Shown here: in pieces, positions 23,629-35,506 of the stretch
Position numbering within the stretch: the first letter of the stretch is position 1
How the letters are laid out: every line of letters starts with the position of its first letter
Origin: Haliotis asinina
Taxonomy: Eukaryota > Mollusca > Gastropoda > Lepetellida > Haliotidae
Direction of reading: 5' to 3'
DNA: 64,000 bases
Assembly: GCF_037392515.1 (NCBI RefSeq)
Contig: NW_027133892.1
Coordinates: forward strand, 1 to 64,000
The notes under the pieces: generated by a model
The model's input: the letters and a program-made list of their open reading frames with translations, nothing else
The model's database searches: none
What the model was told of the DNA's origin: nothing
Position numbers and translations under genes: made by a program

Positions 23629-23825
23629 TAACCTTTGTAGCCGAAAAACACGTCTGTACACAGTACATGTTGTGATCAGCTAGTGACATCTCATGTTGAC
23701 AAACGTCAGCTCGGAGTGAACAGAAGGGCTATCTAACTGAAAAGGGAATGTCAGACATCTACTTTCCCCTAACACACATCAAGTATGTTTACTGTTCTTG
23801 AGGGTGTGTGCATACTGGCAACGAT

Positions 23826-26800
23826 GGTGATGGTGGATACAGATACATACATTGTGGGTATGATGGTGGATACAGATACATACATTGTGGGTATGATGGT
23901 GGATACAGATACATACATTGTGGGTATGATGGTGGATAAAGATACATACATTGTGGGTATGATGGTGGATACAGATACATACATTGTGGGTATGATGGTG
24001 GATACAGATACATACATTGTGGGTATGATGGTGGATACAGGTACATACATTGTGGTTATGATGGTGGATACAGATACATACATTGTGGGTATGATGGTGG
24101 ATACAGATACATACATTGTGGGTATGATGGTGGATACAGATACATACATTGTGGGTGTCATGGTGGATACAGATACATACATTGTGGGTATGATGGTGGA
24201 TACAGATACATACATTGTGGGTATGATGGTGGATACAGATACATACATTGTGGGTATGATGGTGGATACAGATACATACATTGTGGGTATGATGGTGGAT
24301 ACAGATACATACATTGTGGGTATGATGGTGGATACAGATACATACATTGTGGGTATGATGGTGGATACAGATACATACATTGTGGGTATGATGGTGGATA
24401 CAGATACATACATTGTGGGTATGATGGTGGATACAGATACATACATTGTGGGTATGATGGTGGATACAGATACATACATTGTGGGTATGATGGTGGATAC
24501 AGATACATACATTGTGGGTATGATGGTGGATACAGATACATACATTGTGGGTGTCATGGTGGATACAGATACATACATTGTGGGTATGATGGTGGATACA
24601 GATACATACATTGTGGGTATGATGGTGGATACAGATACATACATTGTGGGTATGATGGTGGATACAGATACATACATTGTGGGTATGATGGTGGATACAG
24701 ATACATACATTGTGGGTATGATGGTGGATACAGATACATACATTGTGGGTATGATGGTGGATACAGATACATACATTGTGGGTGTCATGGTGGATACAGA
24801 TACATACATTGTGGGTATGATGGTGGATACAGATACATACATTGTGGGTATGATGGTGGATACAGATACATACATTGTGGGTATGATGGTGGATACAGAT
24901 ACATACATTGTGGGTATGATGGTGGATACAGATACATACATTGTGGGTATGATGGTGGATACAGATACATACATTGTGGGTATGATGGTGGATACAGATA
25001 CATACATTGTGGGTATGATGGTGGATACAGATACATACATTGTGGGTATGATGGTGGATACAGATACATACATTGTGGGTGTCATGGTGGATACAGATAC
25101 ATACATTGTGGGTATGATGGTGGATACAGATACATACATTGTGGGTATGATGGTGGATACAGATACATACATTGTGGGTATGATGGTGGATACAGATACA
25201 TACATTGTGGGTATGATGGTGGATACAGATACATACATTGTGGGTATGATGGTGGATACAGATACATACATTGTGGGTATGATGGTGGATACAGATACAT
25301 ACATTGTGGGTATGATGGTGGACACAGATACATACATTGTGGGTATGATGGTGGATACAGATACATACATTGTGGGTATGATGGTGGATACAGATACATA
25401 CATTGTGGGTATGATGGTGGATACAGATACATACATTGTGGGTATGATGGTGGATACAGATACATACATTGTGGGTATGATGGTGGATACAGATACATAC
25501 ATTGTGGGTATGATGGTGGATACAGATACATACATTGTGGCTATGATGGTGGATACAGATACATACATTGTGGGTATGATGGTGGATACAGATACATACA
25601 CTGTGGGTATGATGGTGGATACAGATACATACATTGTGGGTATGATGGTGGATACAGATACATACATTGTGGGTATGATGGTGGATACAGATACATACAT
25701 TGTGGGTATGATGGTGGATACAGATACATACATTGTGGGTATGATGGTGGATACAGATACATACATTGTGGGTATGATGGTGGATACAGATACATACATT
25801 GTGGGTATGATGGTGGATACAGATACATACATTGTGGGTATGATGGTGGATACAGATACATACATTGTGGGTATGATGGTGGATACAGATACATACATTG
25901 TGGGTATGATGGTGGATACAGATACATACATTGTGGGTATGATGGTGGATACAGATACATACATTGTGGGTATGATGGTGGATACAGATACATACATTGT
26001 GGCTATGATGGTGGATACAGATACATACATTGTGGGTATGATGGTGGATACAGATACATACATTGTGGGTATGATGGTGGATACAGATACATACATTGGG
26101 GGTATGATGGTGGATACAGATACATACATTGTGGGTGTCATGGTGGATACAGATACATACATTGTGGGTATGATGGTGGATACAGATACATACATTGTGG
26201 GTATGATGGTGGATACAGATACATACATTGTGGGTATGATGGTGGATACAGATACATACATTGTGGGTGTGATGGTGGATACAGATACATACATTGTGGG
26301 TATGATGGTGGATACAGATACATACATTGTGGGTATGATGGTGGATACAGATACATACATTGTGGGTATGATGGTGGATACAGATACATACATTGTGGCT
26401 ATGATGGTGGATACAGATACATACATTGTGGGTATGATGGTGGATACAGATACATACATTGTGGGTATGATGGTGGATACAGATACATACATTGTGGGTA
26501 TGATGGTGGATACAGATACATACATTGTGGGTATGATGGTGGATACAGATACATACATTGTGGGTATGATGGTGGATACAGATACATACATTGTGGGTAT
26601 GATGGTGGATACAGATACATACATTGTGGGTATGATGGTGGATACAGATACATACATTGTGGGTATGATGGTGGATACAGATACATACATTGTGGGTATG
26701 ATGGTGGATACAGATACATACATTGTGGGTATGATGGTGGATACAGATACATACATTGTGGGTATGATGGTGGATACAGATACATACATTGTGGGTATGA

Positions 26801-26950
26801 TGGTGGATACAGATACATACATTGTGGGTATGATGGTGGATACAGATACATACATTGTGGGTATGATGGTGGATACAGATACATACATTGTCGCTAGTGT
26901 GGGTGTCATGGTGGATACAGATACATACATTGTCGCTAGTGTGGGTGTCA
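23826..26950. repeat. 33-bp minisatellite, about 94 units
   Basis: The unit reads GATGGTGGATACAGATACAT, then ACATTGTGGGTAT. Units are nearly identical over 3.1 kb, with rare variants: GTC for ATG at about 24150, 24550, 24780, 25080 and 26130, and GGCTATG near 25540, 26000 and 26398. The last two units carry an insertion containing CGCTAGT. Because 33 is eleven codons and the unit has no stop in the used frames, both strands are open over 1077 codons (VDTDTYIVGMM one way, MYVSVSTIIPT the other). That symmetry, the uniformity and the lack of flanking coding sequence mark it as a tandem array rather than a protein gene. Confidence 0.95.
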
Positions 26951-27089
26951 TGGTCATAAAAATATACACAGCATGCGTTTTCTGTGCTCCGTCGGCTGGC
27001 ACAACAGCTGTTTTCTAAGCTCCGTCAGCTGGCACAACGGTTTTCTGGACAGTGCGCTTGTGTACCAGATTTAAATGTATATTTCTATA

Positions 27090-27262
27090 TATAACTGCTG
27101 AATATTTGCACATTCTGTACACCTGTACCACTGTAGAATATCTGCACATTCTGTACACCTGTATCAATGCAGAATATCTGCACGTTCTGTACACTATATC
27201 AGAGTAGAATAGCTTCACATCCTGTACACCAATATCGGTGCAGAATACCTGCACATTCATTC
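27090..27262. repeat. 36-bp tandem array, about 5 diverged units
   Basis: Units contain GAATATCTGCACATTCTGTA followed by CACCTGTA and a variable end. Divergence is higher than in the neighbouring 33-bp array. Confidence 0.8.
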
Positions 27263-27391
27263 AGTGGGTGGAGACCATAACAGAGTTATATGCACAACAG
27301 CTGCGAGTCCTACTGATAAACCGGATAAAACCTGTTTTGAGATTAACAAAGGGGGCCGCTGCCTGTACACAACTGCTATTATGGATTATGG

Positions 27392-27545
27392 GGCGGTGGG
27401 GTAGACTAGTGGTTAAAGCGCTCTTTTGTTACACTGAAACCCTGGGTTTGATTCCCCCATGAACCTCTGTGCATGCAGTATGTGTACGGGGAAGAACCTC
27501 CGTGTGCATGCAGTATGTGTATGGGGCAGAGTCTCTCGTCTAGTT
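27392..27545 (+). mobile_element. tRNA-headed SINE fragment
   Basis: GGGGTAGACTAGTGGTTAAAGCG fits a pol III A box and GGGTTTGATTCCCCC a B box, 35-40 bases apart, as in tRNA-derived SINEs. Just downstream a 34-bp segment (GTGCATGCAGTATGTGTA) is present twice. No folded tRNA is retained. Confidence 0.6.
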
Positions 27546-27990
27546 GTGTCCTGTCCACGTGATATGACACCTAAATGTAAATTCAAACTTTTACGTGAGT
27601 TACATAGATGGTTTGGAGAAGAAAACTTCCTATTCAGTCGTGTTGTAATCATGGCAACCAGTTGAATAGATTTCTGTATAACTTCTTTTTCTTAAGTACC
27701 TCAGTCACATACATGTAAGTTCAATTCCGATAATGAATTTAATTCAGTATTGTCATGTCAAAATGTTTAAACCAGTGGAAAGAAGGTTTGTCCTGAAAAG
27801 ATGTGCATTGAAAAGGTAGATCTGGACAACACGAAAATGTTTTGAAATTACCTCTTTTGAGAAACATTCAGTAAATGTTGTTTGTACATTGTTGTGTTAC
27901 ATTGACTATGCTCCAAAAGAAATTCACATGGTGGAGTTACCAAGCAAAAACTCTAATACGAAGTGAAAAAATGTAATCACGTAAAGTCAC
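27546..27990. other. No gene seen
   Basis: AT-rich single-copy sequence. Confidence 0.35.
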
Positions 27991-28023
27991 GGCGTGGCGT
28001 GGCGTGGCGTGGCGTGGCGTGGC
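27991..28023. repeat. GGCGT pentanucleotide microsatellite
   Basis: Six GGCGT units in a row in otherwise AT-rich DNA. Confidence 0.95.
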
Positions 28024-28185
28024 ATAAAATATAGATGAATCGTGCTTTATGTGGGGTCGGGCTCTATTAACATAAACGTGTCAAGTCATGTGGCATTAGA
28101 TTTCACTCTCAGTGCAGCGTTTTCATACCCAACTCTCCACGAAATCTAGTATCTCACTTCACATTACAGCGGGGTAGAACTGGGG

Positions 28186-28395
28186 TCAAAACTCACTCTC
28201 ACACTCACTGACTCATAAACGCACTCACTCGCACACTCTCACTCTTGCACACTGACTCACTCGCACACTCTCACTCTCGCACACTGACTCACTCGCACAC
28301 TCTCACTCTCGCACACTGACTCACTCGCACACTCTCACTCTCGCACACTGACTCACTCGCACACACTGACTCACTCGCTCACTCACTCACCGGGT
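28186..28395. repeat. 32-bp minisatellite of CACTC-rich units
   Basis: About four copies built on GCACACTCTCACTCTCGCAC followed by ACTGACTCACTC, then plain CACT/ACTC repeats. It sits where a SINE ACTC tail would be expected (GGGGTAGAACTGGGGTC just before) and may have grown from such a tail. Confidence 0.8.
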
Positions 28396-31214
28396 AGCTC
28401 AAACAGAAATTTTAAGAGAGTTGTGTTACTACCAATAACTAACTAACTGAATGAATAAATATAAGTAAATAAATGAGTATGGAGGGAAATTTGGATGGGA
28501 GGCAGAATGAGAGTGTGTTTGTTCCAGGGTAAGTGCTGGTGTACCACATTTGACTTAGACAATTTACTGTATCTGATTCCGGTACGTTTTGTTTGATAAC
28601 ATAAAAATGTACGTTTTGTTTTCCTCGGCGTTGTGTTTTGAATGCTACAGTTGTTGTTTTGGTGGTAGAGAGTTGGAACAGAAATTGGTTGGTCCGACAA
28701 GTGCGAGGTCATCACGAACGATTTGAAAAAGACACCGTCAATACAAGCACTGTTCCATATTTGGTTGCAGCCCTGCCCTCCCTTCTCTGTACGACTTACC
28801 TTGTAATGAAGAGCAGGGTTCATCCACAGAGTATAGGATCTGTGCTTGATTGCATGTGCACCAGTCCACTAATGACCACGCTACGTAGCATGCCATCATC
28901 GTTCCCACGTCGGCTGATGGTCGGCACCGTCGGCTACGCTGAGCCGACATCGGTCCGATGTAAACTAACTTTTTCAAACTGGTGAATCAAACATATTGTC
29001 GTCAAACACAGTCACAATGGTATCGCTCAACTATTTACAAGCATTAGCGATTCAAATGTTTTTGAACAAGTTCATGAAGGTAGAAATGTTACCGCGGGAC
29101 GTCGGAATGAAGTCACATGCTTACATCATAGTATTCGCATCTGCCATGTCTTAGTTGAATTTTATTCAGGACGGTACAATGTAATTCTGCAAGAAGACAT
29201 GGGTCTGGATCATAGATCTAACCTCGGTCAGTTACCTTTACAGTCATTATCACCCAGTTAACCGTTGTTGCTATGTTTATTTACGTTTTGATATTATTCA
29301 CTCGATTAATGTGTCTTGGTACTCAGAATTCGCGAGGTTGTGAGAAACTTTGCAGCCGTACACGATCTCTTAGATTCGGTGGTGTTAGGCTTTCAACGAA
29401 GAACCTTTTGTATATTTTGGTGAATCAGACGTATGGGAGTTTGCAACATATTAATGTTATTTTTTATACAAAAGTTAATTTAGCTATCACTCACAAGCAG
29501 TAAGCTCATAACCACAGTTCAAGTCAGGCGGCTATTTCGTTCGGTTTTCGATCTACTGTACTGTAGAAAGCGCATGAACACGCGCGCAGCACAGCTCAGA
29601 CGCCAGTGGTACTTATCGTCTTTTAATTTGTTTGCTTTTTTCTGAAATATATATATATTTTTAATTTAAACATTACAACTTACTATCAGATTTTAAGCTA
29701 TGGAATGTTCGTTCGTTCACATCAGTCGGTGGGAAAGGTTGCAACAACCTCTAGCACGAAAATGGAAAATCAAAAGTATGCAAATATCTTCGGGTCGACC
29801 TGGCTAAAGGCTGTTAGTTACTGGTAGAGTGTAGGTATGTTATTTATGATGACTGTTCTGGCAGAAATGACCGAAGCATGCTTAATCACCGATTTTTGTA
29901 AACGTTGACAAAACTATAAATGTTGATCAAGTGCATGGGTGTTTGGGTCATGGTTGTGAAACATCCCGACGCTATTTTCAGTGAAAGTCTGGATCTATAT
30001 AATTAAAGTAAAGTGTTTACATTGTGTAAACTTTAATACCGAGGGTAGCATGAAATAATCCCGGATCTGTGAATCAGTCAACGTAAGTACATCTGTGAAG
30101 TATCATTGTCTATATGCATGTTGATGGGATTTTGACTTTTTATTGCCAACATTGAATTTCCCTGCACTCAGCCTCTGACCAACGAGGGTGATGAGTTTGT
30201 CGATGCCATTCAACGTGATTTGTACTAACGTGATTTGTACTATCACCAAATTAGGCATCCAATTATTTCCATTGTTTTCTAATCAGTTCTGGTGTCCATC
30301 AAACACTTGCATAGACATAGGTGCTCCAAGACTTCAGCAACTGATTAGTGTCTCTGGTTTGACTTAATACACTTACTATATTTTTCTGTATGGATGGATC
30401 AAGGCATGGATCAAGGCAAAACCAAAGAAGAAGATGCTGAAATAATCTCTGAAAGTGTACACGTTTTCAGATAAAACAAATATAAAGTGTTGATTAGGTG
30501 TCTGTCATTCTTTATGTTTTTTGTTTGTTTGTTATGTTTCCTTGTTGAGAGTAACACTCTCTATTGTCCATACACAGGCGACCCTATAAATAGTGTTTCA
30601 CTGAAAGGTTAAAACCACATCTTGATTAAAACTGTTGTATCGCAACGTTTCCAGAACCATAAACATTCACATGAATAAAACGCTTTTAGGGACCTTTTTG
30701 ATGGTTACTCATTTTTAGAACCAAACTATCCTGGAACTGTTTCTGGAACCATATGGATTCATGTGAATTTAACGTTTCAAAAACAAGAAATGTTTAAGGG
30801 ATGTTTGTTTATTTCACATGGTTTTATTATTCTGATATACATATGAACTATTCATTGATACATTGTGGTACATGCTATCAAATATAACAAAATAGGAATT
30901 CACCATGGAGAAGTGAAACGAAAAACTAAACTAAAGGGCAAAAGAAACAATACCAAGTCGATATCACTGGTAATACAAAACAAGCCACCATATGTAAAGG
31001 AAAGTAAAGTGCATGGGCATGTGTACGCACACACATGCATGCTACCCATACACCTGTTATCAAAATTCTTTTTGGTTTACACAATGGGGGCTTGTCGTTT
31101 TGTAAGTTGAGGCGATGTAGAGCCAATGCAGGGCTGATACAGGTCTACTGATGTTTGCCCATGTTTATGTTTTAATTACTAGGGTTTAGGCTTTCACTGT
31201 TTATTATTGACTGC
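28396..31214. other. 2.8 kb without a recognisable gene
   Basis: Several frames of 60-126 codons overlap on both strands and none shows a domain. A GC-richer patch at 28890-28965 contains repeated GTCGGC/GCCGAC words. At 30640-30790 there is a diverged pair of segments (AACGTTTCCAGAACCAT and CTGTTTCTGGAACCAT) related to the AT-rich repeats at 58.5 kb. Confidence 0.3.
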
Positions 31215-31292
31215 CGCATTTATCGATATTCGAGCCGTATGGCTATAGTCTGTAAATAATCAGACCAGACAATGCAGTGATCAAGAGCAATT
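31215..31292 (-). mobile_element. Fragment of the abundant SINE
   Basis: TCTGTAAATAATCAGACCAG and CAATGCAGTGATCAAGAG match the middle of the SINE. It abuts the 5' end of the RNase H LINE fragment. Confidence 0.7.
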
Positions 31293-31299
31293 AAAACAT

Positions 31300-32665
31300 A
31301 AATATAGCAATTACAAACCCTTATTTACAGATGGATCCAATGACAGTGGCGCAGTGGCTTGTGCCACTGTCATTGGATCCAGAACAATATCTTCTAGATC
31401 ACCAGATAATAGTTATATTTTTACAGCAGAAGCGAACGCCATATTAACAGCTCTCAAATATATTCAAAGACACCCTAAACGTAAACAATATATAATCTAT
31501 TCCGATTCTCTTTCTTGCCTTTAGGCTATTAAAAATACTGCTTGCAAACATCCACCTTTAATAGAAATAATTGAATTGTATAATGATCTTGCTACTGGCC
31601 AATACGGCATCGTCTTCTGTTGGTTACCCAGCCATGTAGGCATTTCTGGTAACACATTGGCTGATCTTGCTGCTAAAGCAGCACTCAACAAATCTGTGAC
31701 ACCACTTCTTATTCCTTACAGTGATGACAAAGCCACCATTACATCTTATATCCGTGATCTGATGCAAAAGAAGTGGGACACCCAAGTGGGTATCAATAAA
31801 TTACATGAGATAAAACCTTACATTGGTTATACCCACTTGGGTTGTCAGTCCAGATTTGAAGAGATTATTTTACGACGATGTCGCATTGGCCACACTAGAT
31901 GTACTCATGCGTACCTGTTAAAAGGCGAGGATCCTCCATTTTGTATCCCTTGTGATGAGAGAGTCACGGTCAAGCATATTCTGCTTGACTGTGTTCTATT
32001 CTCCATCACAAGAGATAAGTATTTTACAGTTAAAACCATTAAGGATCTTTTTAGCAGCGTTAATTCTCATTTAATCATAGGTTTTCTTAAAAGAAATTGA
32101 TTTTTGGTTGAATTTTGAATAATATGTTTCTGTAAATAGATGTATTTTAATGACTAGTAGTTGTAACTTGAATTGTTGGTGGCTGTACCCTCAAAGGGTG
32201 TTGAAGTATTGTAAAATTATTGTCCTCCTGAGAGGGTACGTAAGTCCACAAACATTCAAAGTAAATTCTAGATTTCCAGGTTTTTAATCGAAGTATAAGT
32301 GCTTGTTTTTTTTATTGTATGGCTAGATTTCCGAAATTGCCGACGGCTGAGGGGATGATGTAAATCCAGCTAGGGTCCATGCAGGTAGCAAAGGTACTGT
32401 AAGTCCCCATGGTCCCTAGTATGGTGATCTACCTTCAGTTGTTGGCAATCTATAGCCCAGTTTTATATTGTATTGTCCTCTATAGATAAATTGTTTTAGG
32501 CATAGCTACTAGTTTTACATTCTTTTCTGTGGTGTTCTAGTTGTTTTACTGTCCTTCGTCGACAGAATTTTATAATACTCATATATTCCATTTTAATGTT
32601 ACGTTCCCGTCACGATATGGCTGAAATATTGCCGATGTGACGTTAAATTTTAACTCACTCACTCA
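31300..32665 (+). pseudogene. 5'-truncated LINE with RNase H domain (I/Nimb-like) and 3' UTR
   Basis: The frame PLFTDGSNDSG starts an RNase H domain; the D of TDGS would be the first catalytic acid. It continues with TAEANAILTALKYI (glutamate of the site), IIYSDSLSCL, an in-frame TAG stop at 31522-31524, then WLPSHVGISGNTLADLAAKAAL with its last conserved H and D. A tail region RCRIGHTRCTHAYLLKGEDPPFC and C..C..H..C pattern follows, ending at the stop near 32098. This arrangement is that of LINEs carrying RNase H after the reverse transcriptase. A 3' UTR runs to AACTCACTCACTCAC at 32650-32665. Only the single stop spoils the frame. Confidence 0.82.
31332..31381. repeat. Perfect 19-bp inverted repeat inside the RNase H coding segment
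   Basis: Arms 31332-31350 and 31363-31381 are exact reverse complements around a 12-base loop. The left arm carries the TDGS motif codons. Confidence 0.9.
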
Positions 32666-33325
32666 CAAAATACACCCAACCTGCTACTTATTTTGACCGC
32701 TTTATGTAATGTTTCTTTTTCTTGGTGTTTTTCCAAACCCTCCAGCCATGTGCTTCTGCACACAGGAAGGGGGGGAAGACAGGAAGTGCCTCATTGACTT
32801 AGTGGGGAGGTCTCAATATTTTCATCAAATAGATGATGGTAACGGCTTTGACATACATCACAGGGAATGGGGTTTTAAAACAAAAGTAACCAAAAACATC
32901 AAAATTTTGTACAGGACACAGATTTAGACTCTTCAGCAGTTTGACTCACTGAACCCGGAATAATACACCGTTTGGTTAATGGGAGTATCTCTGCTGGTTA
33001 GTGGTATCACAAAAGTCATGTGTCCAGCCCCCCTCTCAAAACCACCGAACATCCACTGTCCTTTGACCACCTGACACAGTATTTTCACTTACCAAACCTT
33101 TCCCAACAATGATACCTGGCCCTCCTATCCTATCCATAGGAATGACTCCACACAATAATTGTACCTGTCATAAGTTGTTTTAAAACCAAGTTGAGAAACC
33201 ATACTCAGTCTGACGGACGATTCCGACTGATAAAACATTTTCAGTTTCAAGCACTCCATTGCCATTAGCAAACCAACTTCCACCTCGCAAGTATCACCCT
33301 AAATTTTGAACTTTTTCTTATCAAG
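32666..33325. other. No gene seen
   Basis: A 72-codon frame at 32709-32927 has no motif. Confidence 0.35.
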
Positions 33326-33402
33326 GTCTGTGTAGCTCAATAGGCAGAGAGCAGGACTCTGAGTTACAGGGTCACGAGTTCGAAATCCTGCTGCAGGGGC
33401 AC
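33326..33402 (+). mobile_element. tRNA-like element (SINE head or decayed tRNA)
   Basis: GTAGCTCAATAGGCAGAGAG gives a D-arm with a GCTC/GAGC stem and an A-box fit, and GAGTTCGAAATCC gives the T-loop/B box. No 5-bp anticodon stem can be drawn and the acceptor and T stems do not pair properly, so a functional tRNA is unlikely. Confidence 0.55.
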
Positions 33403-34419
33403 TTGTGAAAATAATATGTGATGTCAAATCATGTTGAAGGTTATTTCCGTCCAAAGCATAAAAATTAAATTATATTCAAATCTGTACATCAATACATATG
33501 CAAATCTGAACGATTCCAGTAGTCTTTTCTCTATACACCCTTTGTGCTCCAACATTTCCCTATGTTATCCTTCATGCTTGCTCTGTTCGTAATAATTTCT
33601 TGTAATAAGTGATTGTAAATATCTTTGGAGAGGGGTTTTATTAGTAGAAAGTATTTATCCCCATTCCTTTGCACATTGTGAATAAAATATGTTTAAAGAT
33701 ATATTCCTGATCATTTGACATGGTGGGTACTAGTATTTGTGACTATCACTGTACTTTGGGTTTAGCCCTTACTCTGTTTCAATTTTGTATGTCTACATTC
33801 ATTAAGCCATGCCACATTTAGTGAGTATGGTTTTACGCCGCTTTTAGCAATATTCCAGCAAAAGATAGAAGAGGAGGACATCAGAAATGGATTTCACCTT
33901 TTGTACTCATGCCCAGAATCTAACCTGGATCCTCGTCGTGACGGGCGACCGTTTTAACAGGTAAGCTACTCCATCGGCCCCAATGTCAGTTTGAGGCTCG
34001 GCAGATGGACAGACAGACAGACATGGGGATTGTGGCATGTCTTGACCGGTGCCGAGATGCATTGGGTGATAAGTATTGCTGAAGAGGCGTTCTGTTGGTC
34101 AAAATTGTCTCCCTCCAAATAGGATTTTACAGTGGCCGAGTAACTTACTGTACAATTTTCATGATTAAGCAGATTCATTCTATCACTAGTAGTTAGTTGT
34201 TTCATCAATGATAATACATCCCGCAGCTTCAATATTTTGACGTCAAAACCTGGAATCTTTTAGAAGAGCCATAGTCTTCAGTTAACTTGATTATCACATG
34301 TTTTGGAAAACTGGTTCATAGGAAGTTATGATAGCTAAGAATTAATGATACGAGATATAAATTGGCAAGAGGTCGCTAGCAACGGCCACCATTGTGGTAA
34401 GTAGAGTTGTGTCACAGTA
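33403..34419. other. No gene seen; one SINE tail scrap
   Basis: At 33820-33865 GTGAGTATGGTTTTACGCCG and AGCAATATTCCAGC are the tail of the abundant SINE in minus orientation. The rest is single-copy, AT-rich DNA. Confidence 0.4.
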
Positions 34420-34485
34420 TGGTGGCTGTGTGGAACTTGGCCTACGGGGTTTGAACCTGGTACAGTCACACCATTATCTAGTGGT
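34420..34485 (+). mobile_element. Possible tRNA-like SINE head
   Basis: GGTGGCTGTGTGGAACTTGG resembles an A box and GGGGTTTGAACCTGG a B box at normal distance. No other part of a SINE is clear. Confidence 0.35.
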
Positions 34486-35190
34486 GTAAAGTTTCCCTGA
34501 TTCTACCCTACAGTCGAGATTATTGAAATGTACTAAGGTATCAGCTGACAATATAGTATTGAGATAGATGGTCACTTACTAACCCGTTTTAGAACAAACA
34601 TTCATATTGTGCTGCAATCCGTGTTATGAATAACCCTTTTAATTTCTTTGTAACATGAAACCTCTCCCAGTGCCTGAGGGATTAAAAATTTATCTTTTAG
34701 ATCACCAGTCACTGCCCTGTATCAAGCAAACAAGACGAAATACTCAGTGGGAATGAAACTTCGATATATTCCGGCTGTCAAATCTATTTATAGGCCTCGC
34801 CCACAGATACATATGCCAGCCGGCTGGACGTCAGGTAGACACGTGCATGTCGATTTCAGGGACATCAACTGTCAGAAAATCAGAGCGAGTAGCAAATGTT
34901 TGCCAAGTCTGTGAAAACATAACTGACGGCCAGACCATCGGATTTTCTTTTCTTTCAATATCAAATATTTTAGTCCTGTTGCAGAAACTGATGAGGCACC
35001 CGTTCGAGTGCCTAGCCTCATATACCGAGAAATCCACAAACAAATAAACTATTTTGAAACAATACCAGACAGACTACGGAAATGAGTACATTCATTAAGG
35101 TTTTGTGCTGTTTCCTAGAAACTTACTGATACGTGTTAGGAAGGAATCCGATTAGAAACCCGATTTTTGTATTGGTTAACGTTGTTGAAC
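34486..35190. other. No gene seen
   Basis: Frames of 66-70 codons on both strands near 34831-35047 overlap each other and show no domain. Confidence 0.35.
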
Positions 35191-35285
35191 TCTGCACTCG
35201 TCAATATTCCAACGAAATCACCGCCGTCTGTAAATAATCTAGAGTGGGCCAGACAATCCAATGATTAATTGTCCGCAATAATGTA
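35191..35285 (-). mobile_element. Fragment of the abundant SINE
   Basis: TCAATATTCCAACGAAATCA, GTCTGTAAATAATCTAGAGT and CCAGACAATCCAATGATTAA match the SINE interior with about one difference in seven. Confidence 0.65.
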
Positions 35286-35368
35286 GTGAACCATCTATTT
35301 TCTATATAACCTAGCTCTAAAATAAGTGAGGTGGCTTTGTGGTTGGACCATTCATTTGTCATGCCAAA

Positions 35369-35506
35369 GATTTAAGGCGGTCAACTTCTTTATTGTGAAT
35401 AGCATGATGTTTTGGAGTGTATGCATGTTCCTATATAACCTGGGTTCACAATCCGGAATGTCCTTGTTATTCACAATATAAAAGTTGACATCCATAAATC
35501 TTGCTT
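35369..35506. mobile_element. Small element with imperfect 35-bp terminal inverted repeats
   Basis: AAGATTTAAGGCGGTCAACT at the left pairs with the complement of AAGTTGACATCCATAAATCT at the right, extending through TATTGTGAATA on both arms. The roughly 138-bp element has no coding capacity. A MITE-like or fold-back origin fits; no clear target duplication is visible. Confidence 0.5.

Noticed and set aside
23769..27018. Two 1077-codon open frames, one on each strand, as long repeat proteins
   Set aside because: They are mirror products of a 33-bp tandem array without stops; no flanking coding sequence, no start context and near-identical units.
33326..33402. Functional tRNA gene
   Set aside because: A and B boxes are present, but no anticodon stem forms and the acceptor and T stems do not pair, so it is a SINE head or tRNA relic.
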